Below are positions 49,331-61,329 of a stretch of DNA of 64,000 nt, in pieces. The notes beneath the pieces were generated by a model. It had not been told where the DNA came from, made no database searches, and saw only the letters and a list, made by a program, of their open reading frames with translations. The DNA is taken from the NCBI RefSeq assembly GCF_910592395.1, contig NC_088308.1, positions 18,865,501-18,929,500 of the forward strand, written 5' to 3'. Each line of letters opens with the position of its first letter. Position 1 is the first letter of the stretch. A program made the position numbers and the translations under genes. Source of the stretch: Lineus longissimus (lineage: Eukaryota > Nemertea > Pilidiophora > Heteronemertea > Lineidae).

Positions 49331-49535
49331 TGATCTGGTGTTTGTTAGAGTGTACTGCATAATAAACTTGCAGGCAAACAAATTGATCTGGTGTTAGTTA
49401 GAGTGTACTACATAATAAACTTGCAGGAAAACAATTTGATCTGGTGTTTGTTAGAGTGTACGGCATGATAAACTTGCAGGCAACCAATTTAACCTGATGT
49501 TTGTTGGAGTAAACTTGCAGGCAGACAATTTGATC
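49331..49535 (+). repeat. 53-bp tandem repeat, about four copies
   Basis: GATCTGGTGTTTGTTAGAGT...AATAAACTTGCAGGCAAACA begins at 49332, 49385, 49438 and 49491, all 53 bp apart; the last unit has lost about 12 bp. Confidence 0.9.
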
Positions 49536-52010
49536 ATGCAGGCAGTCAATTTTGGTTTGATTGGCCAACTGAGGGATCAATTCCAATTCATGAATATTCG
49601 GTCACCTCCCAGATATTACACCTCAAATGCTGAGCTGTTTTATCGCTTAGTGACATTAACACAGTGTCATTTCTCTACCGCTGTGGCACATCTAGCCATT
49701 AGACCATGAAAAAGCGCACTGTTTCCAATGATGGTCATGTTTTTAATCCAGCATTGAGACTATTGGTAGAATGTGTAATGGTTAGTTTCTTCTGCCTTTG
49801 ATGGCTTGATTAGCCCATGGGTTACTTTTTGTCTCATTTGTGCCAATGTCCATTAATGACTTTTTGGCAAAACTGGACATGGCATTTATTGCTTTCAATG
49901 ACTGAATGACTCAGATATTTATCAGGATATTTTAGAGAAGGGGAAGGCCTGAAAGGGGTTGTCCATTAAGTTTGTATGAACTGCTTCAAAAATTGCGTTA
50001 CTATGAACAACACTATAAAGAAACGCTGCAATTTTCCTCTCCTTGTGCATCATTTATGAATCTCTGTGGATTTCAATTGGGTTTCTTTGTGCAATAAGAG
50101 CAGAGGTGATGTACTTTATGTCATGTGGTGTAATCAACCCTGAGCATCCCTGGGCATGCATTATTAGAGATTTTTGCATACAAAATATATTTCATGGAGA
50201 AATATCTCCAGATATTGCTGGACTAATACTCGTGAAGTTGACCGAGTTATAGGGAGCAGTTCTTAGATAAATTAGATACTGTACTACGACATTTTACTAA
50301 TTTGCGGTGGTACCTCATCAGTGCCATTTGCACAGGAACTTTGTTGATTATGTTAGTGCCAGCCCAGCATAATTCTGATACATTCTTCCGTTAAAAGTGA
50401 TGACAGCAAAAGTTGTTTGGAACATATCAATAGTTTGAGTTCATTATGGGCTAGGGCCTGTCAAGACCTAAGGTCTAACCTTTGCTAGGAGTAAGGTATA
50501 GAAACCAGAACAAATATATGAAACTTGTTAGTCAAAACCACATCACATGACCATTTGATGGAAACTCTTCAGAAGCATCTAGCCATTTCTCAAAATGTGT
50601 TATGTAGGCTTATGAAGCTTTATAATTACAACCTTCAGATCATGACCCTTTTGTGTTTACAGCCTTCAAATCTCACGCTGTTGTTCCATGATTTCTTGAA
50701 GTCATCTTGTAGTTTTGGTGTCTCACTTCATCGCCATTGCTCTTCTCGAGTTTCCTTGTGGTTGCAAGCAAATATATCAGGAGTCTGGTTAACCTCTGAA
50801 ATCCGAGCGGAATCTGACATATTGGCTTTCATTAGGGGTATTGTTGATCTCTCATGGCAGTTCTTGCATAGTAAAGTGACTCCTTAGAGACAACCAAGAA
50901 TCTGCAACATCTACCAGTTGGGAGACTTTGATGTAAAACAAATAAAGCACTTGAATTGTAGGACACTGAATGAATTGCAAATTTTTAATGGCAGATTAAC
51001 TTTAATATGTTTCTCCAGGATGAGGCTCTGTAGACTAAAATGCTTTACCCCAGGCGAAGGGCAATGCAGCATGACTTTTGAAGAACTTCGTGTCGCTCTT
51101 GCAATTGAACATGCTGGTGGCATCGAAGGACCGTGTGCATAATTTCTATTGGGGACTTGGCTTAAAATTCAGAAATTGTCTTAGTTCCGTGTAACTAGAT
51201 TATGCATTTTTATGTCACGCTCAAGTAATGCACTTATAAGAGTGATGAAGATTAGAAAGTTCTATTCAATGGTTATTCATATCACTAGTGATACCGTTTT
51301 CATCCAATATATTGTATTGACTGTAACTTTCCTATGTGTCCTCATCACCTAGCAAAAAAGAATATCACTTCACATATAAAAATATCAGGCCCAGGGGATG
51401 CTAGTTGTATAGCTGTTTGCTTGAATATGGGGAATACTAAGACCTTCCATTTCGTTGATGGCCATGTGGTCTAGTTATTTCCATTCTATCTGTTAATGCC
51501 TCAGACACCAATGTGCGATGCCTCTGACATTTAGATGCTTGAGCTTTTCCTAAATCTGTGTATGTCTGGGGAAATATCGAAATGGCCATACCTTGGTTGT
51601 TCTTTGTAATGGCATTATTACAAACTAGCGGATGGGGTAAATAGATTGGTTCGCTTAGAACGGGCAAATTTAGATTGGTTATCTTACACATTGGTTTTTA
51701 TCTATGTAAATGGAAAACAAATGTGAGAAGTGCGTTTTATCTGGTCTAGACATAAAAAAATATGTGTCGATGAAAAGAATTGACATATCATGGATTGTTT
51801 TTCAATGAATGCACTACCGAGTAAACTTAATTCAATGGAATTCAATGGAAAAGCAATATGCCAGACACAGCAGTTTGGTAAGAGCAAGAGACTGTCAGTG
51901 GGTGATGTCAGTGACACGTTTTGTCATTCCATATGTTATACTTGATAGATGGCTTTTACAGAATTTTGGAGCCCTTTGACTAATTCTTCACCTTCCTTTC
52001 TATCTTGCAG

Positions 52011-52126
52011 GCTGCAGTCCTTGTCTTCCAAGAATGTGCTAGGCCTACGCAAATCCTGTCATCATGAATAATGATATGGACAGACACATTCAACAAACTA
52101 TAGACAGATTGCAGTGTATAAAGCAG
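52011..52126 (+). CDS. ZMIZ1: ZMIZ1 orthologue, first coding exon (5'UTR tail plus start codon)
   Basis: The exon follows a pyrimidine-rich tract ending tatcttgcag and is followed by the donor gtaaga. Coding begins at the ATG at 52064-52066 and runs 63 nt (21 codons) to the exon end. The peptide contains MDRHIQQTIDRLQCIKQ, which matches the extreme N-terminus of vertebrate ZMIZ1 almost residue for residue. An in-frame TAG at 52040-52042 lies upstream within the exon, and A is at -3, so this ATG is the credible start. ZMIZ1 is a nuclear PIAS-like transcriptional co-regulator; its N-terminal TPR-like region is known to bind Notch1 in vertebrates, and a C-terminal SP-RING/MIZ domain serves SUMO-related functions. 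Only the first part of the N-terminal region is encoded here. The paralogue ZMIZ2 lacks this N-terminus, which favours the ZMIZ1 type; invertebrates may have only the single pro-orthologue. NAG alternatives near 52017 could shift the UTR start by 6 nt. Confidence 0.93.
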
Positions 52127-52693
52127 GTAAGAAACACTTCTTCTCATTTTTTTCACCAATTTTCTGGCCACGAAAACATGAGCTTGTAGTATTCTAGGAA
52201 GTGAAATCAAACTGACATACAATGCAGATACATCCCACCCACCATGACTGACTGACTGATATTTAATTGCAAATGGACAGATTCTGGGACATTTGCTTTG
52301 GATCCGTGGGAAGAGACCATGTGATTTAGGTGCTGCGTATGATTTACGCTCATCGCTATCTTTTTGGCCGAACTTTATCTGCATGGCTGTTGGCTTACCC
52401 ATCTCGGGCACACACGAGTGATGTCAAGCTCTGTGATTCATGTCTTGTCTAAATAAGGAGTAATTCATTTTAGAATTGGATCTGAAATAGACAATAGATA
52501 AAACAGTTGCTGCAGTGGTCATTTTTGAGTGGTTATCCTATTCACCATCACAGTGTGCTTTAGTTGGTAAAGGCAGTTGACAGAGCTTCTCCGAATAGCC
52601 TGATCGAAAGAAGCATACTTAATCCTGAAGTTAACTCATCATGAAGGACATCAGTTAAAATCTTTGTCCATCAAAAGGGTGTTGTTTTGAATA

Positions 52694-52818
52694 CAGTAGA
52701 ACCTCTCTATATTAAGGACACTCTTGATACTGACAAATGCTGTCCTAAATAGAGAGGTACACTGATTACAAAGGTCACGTTCAATGGAAATGACGAATAT
52801 GGTAGAGGTTCCACAGTG
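52694..52818. mobile_element. Pogo/Tigger-like MITE
   Basis: The left end is TA|CAGTAGAACCTCTCTATA and the right end, reverse-complemented, is CACTGTGGAACCTCTACCAT. The interior carries AAGGACACTCTTGATACTG and TGCTGTCCTAAATAGAGAGG. Ends of the CAGTNGAACC type with TA target sites are typical of pogo/Tigger-derived elements. A G16 run follows at 52820. Related pieces are at 13197, 48262 and 63885. Confidence 0.65.
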
Positions 52819-52819
52819 T

Positions 52820-52835
52820 GGGGGGGGGGGGGGGG
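52820..52835 (+). repeat. G16 homopolymer
   Basis: An uninterrupted run of 16 G directly beside the MITE end. Confidence 0.9.
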
Positions 52836-53688
52836 TTTGACTCGACTTACCTATCACTGAACCAACATAGCTAGACTGATGAAAACATTCCCCTCCTGCT
52901 CAAAATGTTTTCTGCTCAAAATCTTTTCCACTTCTTACATCATTCCACAATGAAGAACCATCTTTTCCCTTTTTCTGATCGAGTTGACAACTCCACATTT
53001 TCTTTCTGGTAACTAAAAATCTTTTCATACTTCTCATGAAGTTATGCGATGGTTAAGTCATTTGATAATGACATTCCTGCTCATCCGGCTCCAGCTGAAT
53101 CTGCTCCAAGTTGACATGTGAAAGATAAAGAAAGGTACACGTTAGTGTTGAAGAATTACTGTATATTTAGCCTGGATGTAGCTTTGGTGGTGATTGCCCC
53201 CAGCCAGACCCATTATCCATCTTATCTGCAAGGTTTTTTGCAAACAAAGCCACTGGAGATATTCGAGAAAGATTACATCCTGTGCAATTATGTTATGGTT
53301 TATTTTTTCGCTTTTGGTGACACTGCGCTAAAGGTCAGAGTATTGCAAAATAGGGCATAGAAGCTTACATGTACCATCCCTTCGAAGAAACCATCGGGTT
53401 CTGTTATATTTGTGTGGGGAGTTAAATGTCTGTCATTACCTGATTGGGCTTATGCCTATTTTATTGTGGTGACATAATATTGGTCACATGTGGAGAAAAG
53501 ATATTGTTATTGGAGAAATGCACTCATCTTTAAGACAATTTTATCTCAGCATATACCAAATCTATTATATTTCACTGTGATAGTGTCATCGAAAGTATCC
53601 TGAAGTGACTAGAATTGAACTCCGTGACTTTCATTTTGAAACTGAATGCAACGATATGTAAGAACCTACAAAAAATAACTATGCCCTG

Positions 53689-53908
53689 TAAGGGTTGACC
53701 ATAGGTACCGCCATCTTTAAATCCTAAAGCAATTAGAACTTTTTCAAAACGTAGTGAATTCTCATTGCAAGGGCGGGAGTCTGTTCTTTGTTTTCCAGAG
53801 AACAACCTCCAGGGTTTTAATTGAGCATTCAATTCATTTGGAATGAGTTTTAATTGCCTCAGGATTTTGAGGTCTAGCCAAAACGGCAGTACCTATGGTC
53901 AACCCTTA
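53689..53908. mobile_element. 220-bp MITE with 20-bp perfect terminal inverted repeats
   Basis: TAAGGGTTGACCATAGGTAC at 53689 is repeated exactly on the opposite strand ending at 53908, and similarity continues inward (CGCCATCTT versus TGCCGTTTT). The interior has no coding potential. The outer bases (G versus T) leave the target duplication unclear. Confidence 0.88.
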
Positions 53909-54126
53909 AATTCGATGAGTTAGTCCCCTTCGGCCACTTAGTTGCAAACTGTAAAGTGGACCTTTCAGTTTCATGACTGTCGGTTTTGCTTTCAAGAGGT
54001 CTCTGATGTCCGTTGTGTTAAAAAACAAGGCCTGCCAATTGATTAATTTTGTTCATCCCATCCTATCCCATCAAAGAAAACTACGTAGTTTGATTGTGTT
54101 TCTGTTCGTAAGTCAACATTTCCCCC

Positions 54127-54300
54127 ATTTGGAGTGATAATCATGAGGTCATCTTGATAGTGTTAGAATACCACCTGCCCAGTTCCTATGATGCTATCAC
54201 TGCCCTGGTGCTCTATCAAAACCCTGGCTTACTAGTACTCACAAGTATGGACCAAGAGCTCACCATCGAAGATATCATCCTAGAAGTTATTAATTTTTCA
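54127..54300 (+). pseudogene. Degenerate Ty1/copia-type Gag fragment
   Basis: One frame stays open for about 58 codons and includes SDNHEVILIVLEYH, then LPSSYDAITALV and, further on, DQELTIEDIILEVI. The order 'EVI-L, LP-SYD-LVTAL, LT-EDV' is characteristic of copia-type Gag/UBN2 regions upstream of the zinc knuckle. No ATG, LTR, protease or RT part is seen nearby, so this is a small remnant. The assignment is from motif recognition only. Confidence 0.45.
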
Positions 54301-56892
54301 TCACTCAGCGAGGTAGGTCCTATCGAGTAGAAGTATGAGGGTGGCTGTTGACAATAGTTGGATATGATATTTGACGGCTGTGTGGAATAGTGTGCGTCTT
54401 TTGTTTGGTCAGGCTGGTCATTCATTTAGGTATACAGTGTTATCACTGTAATATGACTGTGCATGCAAATATAGCCTTTAAATGCGGATGTATCTATGAG
54501 AGAACCGTATTGTGTGTTTTATACACAATGGGTATGGTCAGACATGGATATGATATCATGTTTTATTTAAATTAAATTGAAACCTGACAATTTCTATTTC
54601 AAGCCATTGTCGTGGTTTACAGTATAGCCCTGTAAGTTTGACTGAGTGGATTTTAAATGAGATTGCATTTTCTGTGTGAACTGAATTGTGTAGTCACCGT
54701 CAAAACAGTAGTCTTATTTCTAGTGACAAGAACCTTTTATTTCCACCAAGGTTTAAAAAGCCAATATTGAAAAGTGCATCCCTCCCTCCCAATGCCTTCC
54801 AGAGTTTCTTTCCAAGCCCCCTTTCCATTATCTCTTCCCTGTTCTAGTGATGCCTGCGGCGATGCTATTTGATATTGATGGAAAAAATGGTCTGATCGTG
54901 CTGAGCCATGTTGCAGTATGGTCTCGATAAATGAATATGATATCAGTAGGAAAATACATAGTCTCAGTGAGGATAATTGGAGTCTGAAAACAGGCAGACA
55001 CTTTTTACACTGTACTTACACTAAAGAAAATATTTTCTGTATCTTTTGCAGAAGGGGGCCAAAAATGATAACCAGTGAACTGCAAGTCAATTTAAAAGCC
55101 AACAGGTTATTCTTATTTAAACAGTACTGCCATGACTTCTAGTGTTTCAGTGATCCTCTGGAGCATATACATCCTACATCACTTATGAAATGTTCGATGA
55201 TACCCACAACTTGTCAACACAAGCCAATCCATCGATCACCATATTCTCTAGTTCCTTATCTTCATAGCGATACACCGCATCCCCCAGAGTCGAACTATAC
55301 CACGCATACCAAATACCGCACCCCTAGCTCCTTCCCCTGATGACGGTATTCCACAATTTATACCAAACATCTCATCCATCATCCTTTCCGGATGCTAATT
55401 TCGTCGATGTATCCCGTATGACCTTGACCTCGGGACAACTCAATTTGCAGATCAAGGCGCTACATTGTCATCAGTCAATCTCATCTTGAATTCACCGGTA
55501 TGATTAACGTAATGATAGGCATTTCAGAGAAATGTGTTTGAAAACACGCTGAGGTTCTTATCTTATTGAAATGTTGTTATTATCTTCTGGCGTTGCTGAA
55601 ATTGAATGTACTTTGTGTTGCTAGTGTTAAAAGGATATTGACAAAGCAATTTAGGCAAAATATAGGAGTCACCTTGAGATTCTTCAAAAATAGAATGGTA
55701 AGAAGGGGAAAACAACAAACCTAATTGTGATGATCTAATCTGCAAGTACTCATAAAACAACCAAGAAGACACAATTTGTGCAATTAATCTTCAATGTAGA
55801 AGCACTTTAATTAGACATCCAGATATCTTGGTCATAGTGTCAAGTCCATGACCTTTGTTTGATTTTGTGGTAATAAAACGGTCTTAGGTCGTTGAAACTA
55901 GAGTATATTCAATGAAATGCATTCCAAGACATGTAATTGTGTGTCCACATATTTCGTAACAATTTTGGTATGACAGTGATTTGAAGGAAAGCTGAGTACT
56001 AGCAACTTCAGTATTTATCATATGCCTAGTCGCTTTTAATGGTCCTTCACTGGCTGGCATGTCATTGCACTATTGATTGATCCATAGTACTTCGGACATT
56101 TTTCACAGCCTTTCGAGATCAATATTAACACTATTGGCTTACTATTATACCTTACCTAGGCCGTTTAACCACTGTATATCTGCTGTATCATGTTTGATAT
56201 AATTACCCAACATTTGTTTGAAATAGGATAAACACATTTTGATAGCTTTAACAAGACGGACTCGTGTGAATGAACATGCAACACTTTTGAATTGCCTACC
56301 TTGTTAAAATTAAAGCTGGTGTAATGAGACACAAATGAGACAGCTTGAGGAGGTGTCTGTATTCTGGAATTCTTTCTGATATTTCGACTGCCTGATATAC
56401 CCATGTCTGCGAGCTTATCGCGAAGTTCTGGCTTTTGGGTCTATATCCATCCAGACAACTTCACTGAGTGTAAGTGACAACACCAAACAATCGCCGCAGG
56501 CTAAGAGCGGCATCTTTTAAATGATGTTCTGGGCAGAAACATCGCCAATCCATCAGGCTTTGTCTGTTCTGATGAAGAGTGTACGTCAGGTCTTGTTAAC
56601 CATGTATTTGACGCCCCAAGGCCTGTGGGTAAGCACTGACTATGGGGTTCTTTTTTTGCCAGTCTAATTTTTACATTGCCGGCTAAGTGGGGGTGAAAGG
56701 GTGGTCACCCATTAAGGAAACCTAAGAAGTCCAAGGCCAGGTTACAAATGCTTGATATCTTTGTATTAGAGGTGTCCAACAGACACCACAACCTCAGAAT
56801 CAGAAAGGCCATAGTAATAATTCTGAATCACATGGGCTGGACAGTTACACCCAAGTTCAAGCTTTATTTTGGGTGACACCCACCTTTATTAC

Positions 56893-57345
56893 CTCACCTC
56901 TGGGGAGCTTCTACGATACCGTGGCGTCCGTTGTCAGCTCAAAATTCAAAAAAAGATGTTAAAGCGAAATTTTTATATCAATGCTGGTTTGGCAGTAATT
57001 CTTCAAAATATCACGAAAAACGATATTCCCTCTCAATCAACTGGACTTTGATGTTTTCACCCCAAATCTTGGTTCAGTACTCAGACTGACATTGTATTCC
57101 ATGTCTTGAAGAAAAATGGCCACCAGGCCGCCATCTTGGAAATCCAACGAAGTCCTATTACTCCTAAACTGTTGAACAGATGTCAACCAATTTTCATGTG
57201 ACATGTACACTCTTCAATAACCCTGATATTCAGTCAACTTTATAACCAAAATGCTATACTTAGATGGTAGCGGTAAGTTTTCTTGTGCCATTGAGCCAAG
57301 ACAAATGGGCATGCATTACATTACCCGAGGTGAGCACATGGTCCC
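56893..57345 (+). mobile_element. Interspersed repeat element B, distantly related to family A
   Basis: The start CTCACCTCTGGGGAGCTTCT then ACGATACCGTGGCGTCCG parallels the family A start (CTCACC-GGGGAGTCTATACAATACCG-GTGTCCG). The end ACCCGAGGTGAGCACATGGT then CCCTGGACC parallels the family A end. The edges form CTCACCTC/GAGGTGAG. It is about 440 bp, has one body, and carries GGCCACCAGGCCGCCATC in place of the CTCF-like core. Confidence 0.7.
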
Positions 57346-58119
57346 TGGACCACTTCATTTTGTAACTTGTGGTCTTGAGTGTGAGATCACTTCATACAGC
57401 AATACATTGTGATTCTTTCCAACGTTTCTTTGGATAATATACACTCCTTTCTGTTGCCTTCAGCAGTTGTGTTGGCATGTCATGAGCAATGAAATGAAAA
57501 TTGACCCAACGTCCAACAATAACTTGTCCCCCTCTTCCAATAGACACACATCCCTTTCTTGTTGTGACGATGTCTCATCTTTCAATGAGTATAGAGATGA
57601 TATCATCGAAGGTTTTCCCGCCCATGACACACCTGCGCCAGAAAGTGTAGGGAATAAGTGACATGACAGATGATGACACATGTATTCCTAGTATTGAATT
57701 TGGAAATGATTATAAAGTAGGAAGAACAATTAAGAAAATTAAAAGTTTATAGTCATTGCTGGGTGTGAGATTTATTACTGGTTGTAGTGATGTCTGATTG
57801 TTTTCACAGGCTCCTGCGATGAGCCTCACTGACAAAATTATTTGTTGTGTGCGATGATTATTGCAGGTTGCTGCTCCAAAAGTCTCTTGTTTTTGAGGCA
57901 CTTTAGTAGGATGGCCTTGAATTAAGATGGTCAGAGAGATATAAATGATACAGACAAACAGAAGAGCAAATGAAAATGTTAAAAAACTTCCTCTGGAGAA
58001 TAATGATTCCAGAAAGTTGTCTTCAGATAAATTCGTTATAAATTTCAGTCACATTTCCCGTAGAAAAAAAGCTGTCTTGATTGAGAGCAAATTTCCATGA
58101 AAACATGTTCAGGCAGGAA

Positions 58120-58465
58120 GGCGTAACAAACTGAAATGAATTGAAGATGTCTTGGGATTAGCTAAACTACTCCACAATAAATCTACATGATTTAAGTCAT
58201 TTTTCAAGACAGATAACATTCGGAAAAAACGATTTGAATGAAACAAAAGGAAATTGTAAGATTTTGTTGTCGAATCTTGAATAGTGCATTGATCAATTAG
58301 ATGAATGTATCTTATCTGAAATTAGATGTTGAGATACCAGGAAAGTGGTTCAAACTGAATTGAACATTTTGGGATTAGCTACACTACTCTGCTATAGATC
58401 TACTTGATTTTAAGTCTACTTTCGAGTGAAATAACATTTGGAATAAAAAGACTGCTCAATTTCCA
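58120..58465 (+). repeat. Diverged tandem duplication, about 217-bp unit
   Basis: GGGATTAGCTAAACTACTCC at 58154 matches GGGATTAGCTACACTACTCT at 58371, with ATCTAC-TGATTTAAGTC and ATAACATT-GGAA words following in both. Confidence 0.7.
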
Positions 58466-59781
58466 GCGTAACAAATGGAGAAATAGTGAGAATTTACGAT
58501 TGATAGTATTCAGTCAGACATTCTAGTAATTAAAATGCATTATTCCATAATTATTGTTTGTATCGTTAGGCATTCATTCGCTGTAAAGCCTTGGTATGAT
58601 TTTGGTTTTACTGTCAATGCTGATGCAGCATTTTTTTACCCTGGCAATCCTGACAGGTGTTTTTGTTTCTCTGAATCAAGTGATTTGTTTGATAAAAGAC
58701 AGCTGATGCAAATACTACATTAACATAGATATCATGAAATGAAACATGTTGATGTATTAATCGCTGATTCAGCTTGTTCATTGAGGACTGTACTGGTCAG
58801 CAGTAACCTTCCTTGGAAAGGCCTGCTTCATGTTTGCCTTCAAGTGCTACACCTGGTGCAAGAATGGGTACGACCATGAAATTAATAAAGACTATCTGTA
58901 AAGGCCGGTCTTGGTACGACCAATATAGGGATACATGTAAGGTGCGTCACTGAATGGATACAATATCTGTTGCAATATTTGCCCAAAAAGGTACAACCTC
59001 AGAAGATAAAAGTAAAGAGACTATTGATAACCGGTCCATCAATTGTTGATTTTGCATATATTGCTGTCACTTGAGGCAAAAGAAGTCTGTATTGTAAGTT
59101 GCGTTGCATTTCATAATCATCTTGTCATCAACCTTTCCTAGATCGACATTTCTGATAACAATATGGTGGTCGTAGTGCATAAATCACTAATAACCTATTG
59201 TAATACATAGCATGTGGTGAAAAATTACCTGTTAAACAAGCAATTTAATTATTATGGTCTTGATACAGAAACTTACATGATCAACAATCTTTTACATGAA
59301 ACTAATATCATTTTTCTGATTGAAATTGCCTAGGGTGTTGTTTATGTTTTAATTGTTTTCCAATGAATTGATTGAGCAATGCAAATATCATAACATCTAT
59401 CTCCACTTATTGATTATACTTTGCATTCCTTTATATTGTTTGAAAGAAACTAATTGTCAACTCTATGAATATGAAATGTACTCAATACAATATGCCCTAT
59501 GGATGAATTGGATGGGATAAAAATGAAAAGTGTATCATGTTTTAAGTTGCCATAGGTGTTCAGTGATTTCAGGATATTGATTTTATATTCTATTTAACCC
59601 TTGGGGGATAATGATTGTATTTAACCCTTGAGGGGTGATGATTTGATTGAACCTTTTAAAGAAGCAATTTTAAAATGTTGAAAATGGGCTCCATATGAGA
59701 AACGACATACACCATCTTCTTATTTGGAAAAAAAATTAATGTGGCTTAGAACTCTAACAGTTTTGTCTGTTGTCTTTGCAG

Positions 59782-59895
59782 GGCCTCTCTTCACCCAGTG
59801 GCTTCCAGAATGCGGCAAGGGAGCTATTAGAGTGGTGCTCCGATGCGAGGGCATTTCAACGACCGTTTGAACAGGGACTGATCGGCTGCCTTACA
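59782..59895 (+). CDS. ZMIZ1: ZMIZ1 orthologue, second coding exon
   Basis: The exon is 114 nt (38 codons), preceded by gttgtctttgcag and followed by gtaagt. It is open in phase 0, and the preceding exon also ends on a codon boundary, so the two join without a split codon. The translation starts [13 protein letters not shown], continues [18 protein letters not shown] and ends GLIGCLT. This corresponds to the vertebrate ZMIZ1 segment between CIKQ and VVSR, with the same 38-residue length. The first eight residues are the most diverged; from FQNAA onward only a few conservative changes are seen. It contributes helices of the N-terminal TPR-like region. The next exon, expected to begin with a VVSRVAAQ-like sequence, was not found before 64000, so the following intron is longer than 4.1 kb. 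Confidence 0.95.
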
Positions 59896-61329
59896 GTAAG
59901 TTACTTTTGACCTCAATTTGTGGGGTAGCATTGTCTTTCCATCTGGACCTCCTGAAGAACCAGCCGAATCCTTAATAGAAAATATCTCATTTTGATATAA
60001 GCTTCAAGACCTAAACTGTTGGAGAACAGTTGCCCTTCTCAACATAATAGGTCACTTTGAACCTGTGGTGCCCTCAATACAAGGTGACCTGCCCTCTCTC
60101 CTGAATGAGGTCCATGAAAGGTATGTTGATCTTGAATAGCATAGGTACAGATCAATCAAGAGAAGCACACCAGGGCGAAGCCTTTTTTTCAAAATATTAT
60201 TTGAAATGTACTCAATAAATTTGTAAAATTGTAAAAAATAGCACCATTTTCTCGAGATTCCAGGATCCACCCAGTTCATTTCAGGATTGCCTTGTATCCT
60301 GCACGTCTTGAATCGCAGCACTTCCCCTTTGTGAGATGAGAATCCATAGAAAAGCTCCTACCAAGTACCATTCTCTGGTTGGTGTAGAACCTCCTCACAG
60401 GCCATATACAATCTCTTCTGGCTACCCTGCTACTTATGAGAATCTAATTCAAATATGGTCAAATTGCTTCACTCAAGTTGTTCAAGATGACAGCTAGCTT
60501 TGTGGGCTAACATGAACTGCATATGCTATTGATTGTTAAACCACTGCCAAGTCATATAGGATGGCGACTTTGGGATGCTATTCATGGTTAGGGTTGATAC
60601 AGGTTTGAAATACAAGTGAACAGTTTCATCACATTTTGAGAAAAATGGCTTTAGTCAGCAGAAAATGTTGGACATTTTTGACCATATCAGTGAAGTTTAC
60701 TGTTGACAAAGGTGCCTATTTGGCCATAGTGTCAGGCATTTAGTGCAACAAGGTGAAGTCTGCTCGGCCATTGCCTGGGCCATAAGTCCTCCTCCTTTTC
60801 AGATTCTACAGCCATAGCAGTCCCAGGCACATCCAATTGATATCACTTAAGTGGTAGAATACACCGACATGATTTTTTGCCAAAACAGTCCTTCCTTCTG
60901 AAATTGATTTGTGTAGTGTATGCTTTGAAGTAACAGGAAGAAATAAATTGGCTGTTAATTGTGCTGGAGAATGTGGGAGAAGATGCTCCAGATTTGGGAC
61001 AATTTTTGTTTTGCTTTTAGCTATAAAAAATGCACCCAATTCTTCTTTGGGGAAACACACTTGATAAGTAAAATTCTGCTTTGTTCTGTGTCTAAATTTT
61101 CATCAAATTGATTACTGCTAGTGTGATGTGTACTTTGAAGTGAGGAGTTACACTCTTACTTGAAGGAGAGTTTCAAGAAATTGCCTGTAGGACTCACCAG
61201 TTACAAAATGATTGAAGTGTTTTAGCTGAGGTAATGCTTATCAAGGGAAATTGCTCTTAAACAGGACTGTACTGACAACTTGCTGTCTTCTTATCATTGC
61301 CAACTCATGTATGTGACATAAAACAGCTA

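Larger units (their letters stand above)
22084..52010 (+). other. ZMIZ1: Long intron upstream of the ZMIZ1 start codon
   Basis: About 29.9 kb if the 21999-22083 exon is real; otherwise part of a still longer intron or upstream region. No recognisable coding exon was found on either strand. Stretches 22.1-24.0, 24.2-27.0, 30.7-35.3, 36.0-38.3, 39.6-41.0, 41.7-43.2, 44.1-45.2 and 49.7-52.0 kb showed only AT-rich unique-looking sequence with chance open frames. Named repeats and candidate regulatory stretches inside it are listed separately. Confidence 0.6.
52127..59781 (+). other. ZMIZ1: Intron between the two ZMIZ1 coding exons
   Basis: A GT-AG intron of 7,655 bp, phase 0. It holds a small pogo-type MITE with an adjacent G16 run, a 220-bp MITE at 53689-53908, a copia Gag remnant near 54.1-54.3 kb, a 440-bp repeat element at 56.9-57.3 kb and a diverged duplication at 58.1-58.5 kb. 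The remaining sequence shows no coding exon signature on either strand that I could support. Confidence 0.9.

Noticed and set aside
50525-50887. 120-codon open frame on the plus strand
   Set aside because: No family resemblance and no splice or conservation support; low-complexity Leu/Ser/His-rich translation typical of a chance frame.
51009-51142. Frame ending in TFEELRVALAIEHAGGIEG preceded by an acceptor-like ttctccag
   Set aside because: It looks somewhat protein-like, but there is no donor, no recognised family, and both strands are open over it, which is common for chance or repeat sequence.
51980-52411. 143-codon open frame on the minus strand, the longest in the window
   Set aside because: It lies antisense across the ZMIZ1 start-codon exon and its splice sites. 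It has no recognisable motif, and the sense strand gives a clear gene.
52541-52610. tRNA-like words (TTAGTTGGTAAAGGCAGTT)
   Set aside because: Only an A-box-like segment; no B-box at the right spacing and no stems.
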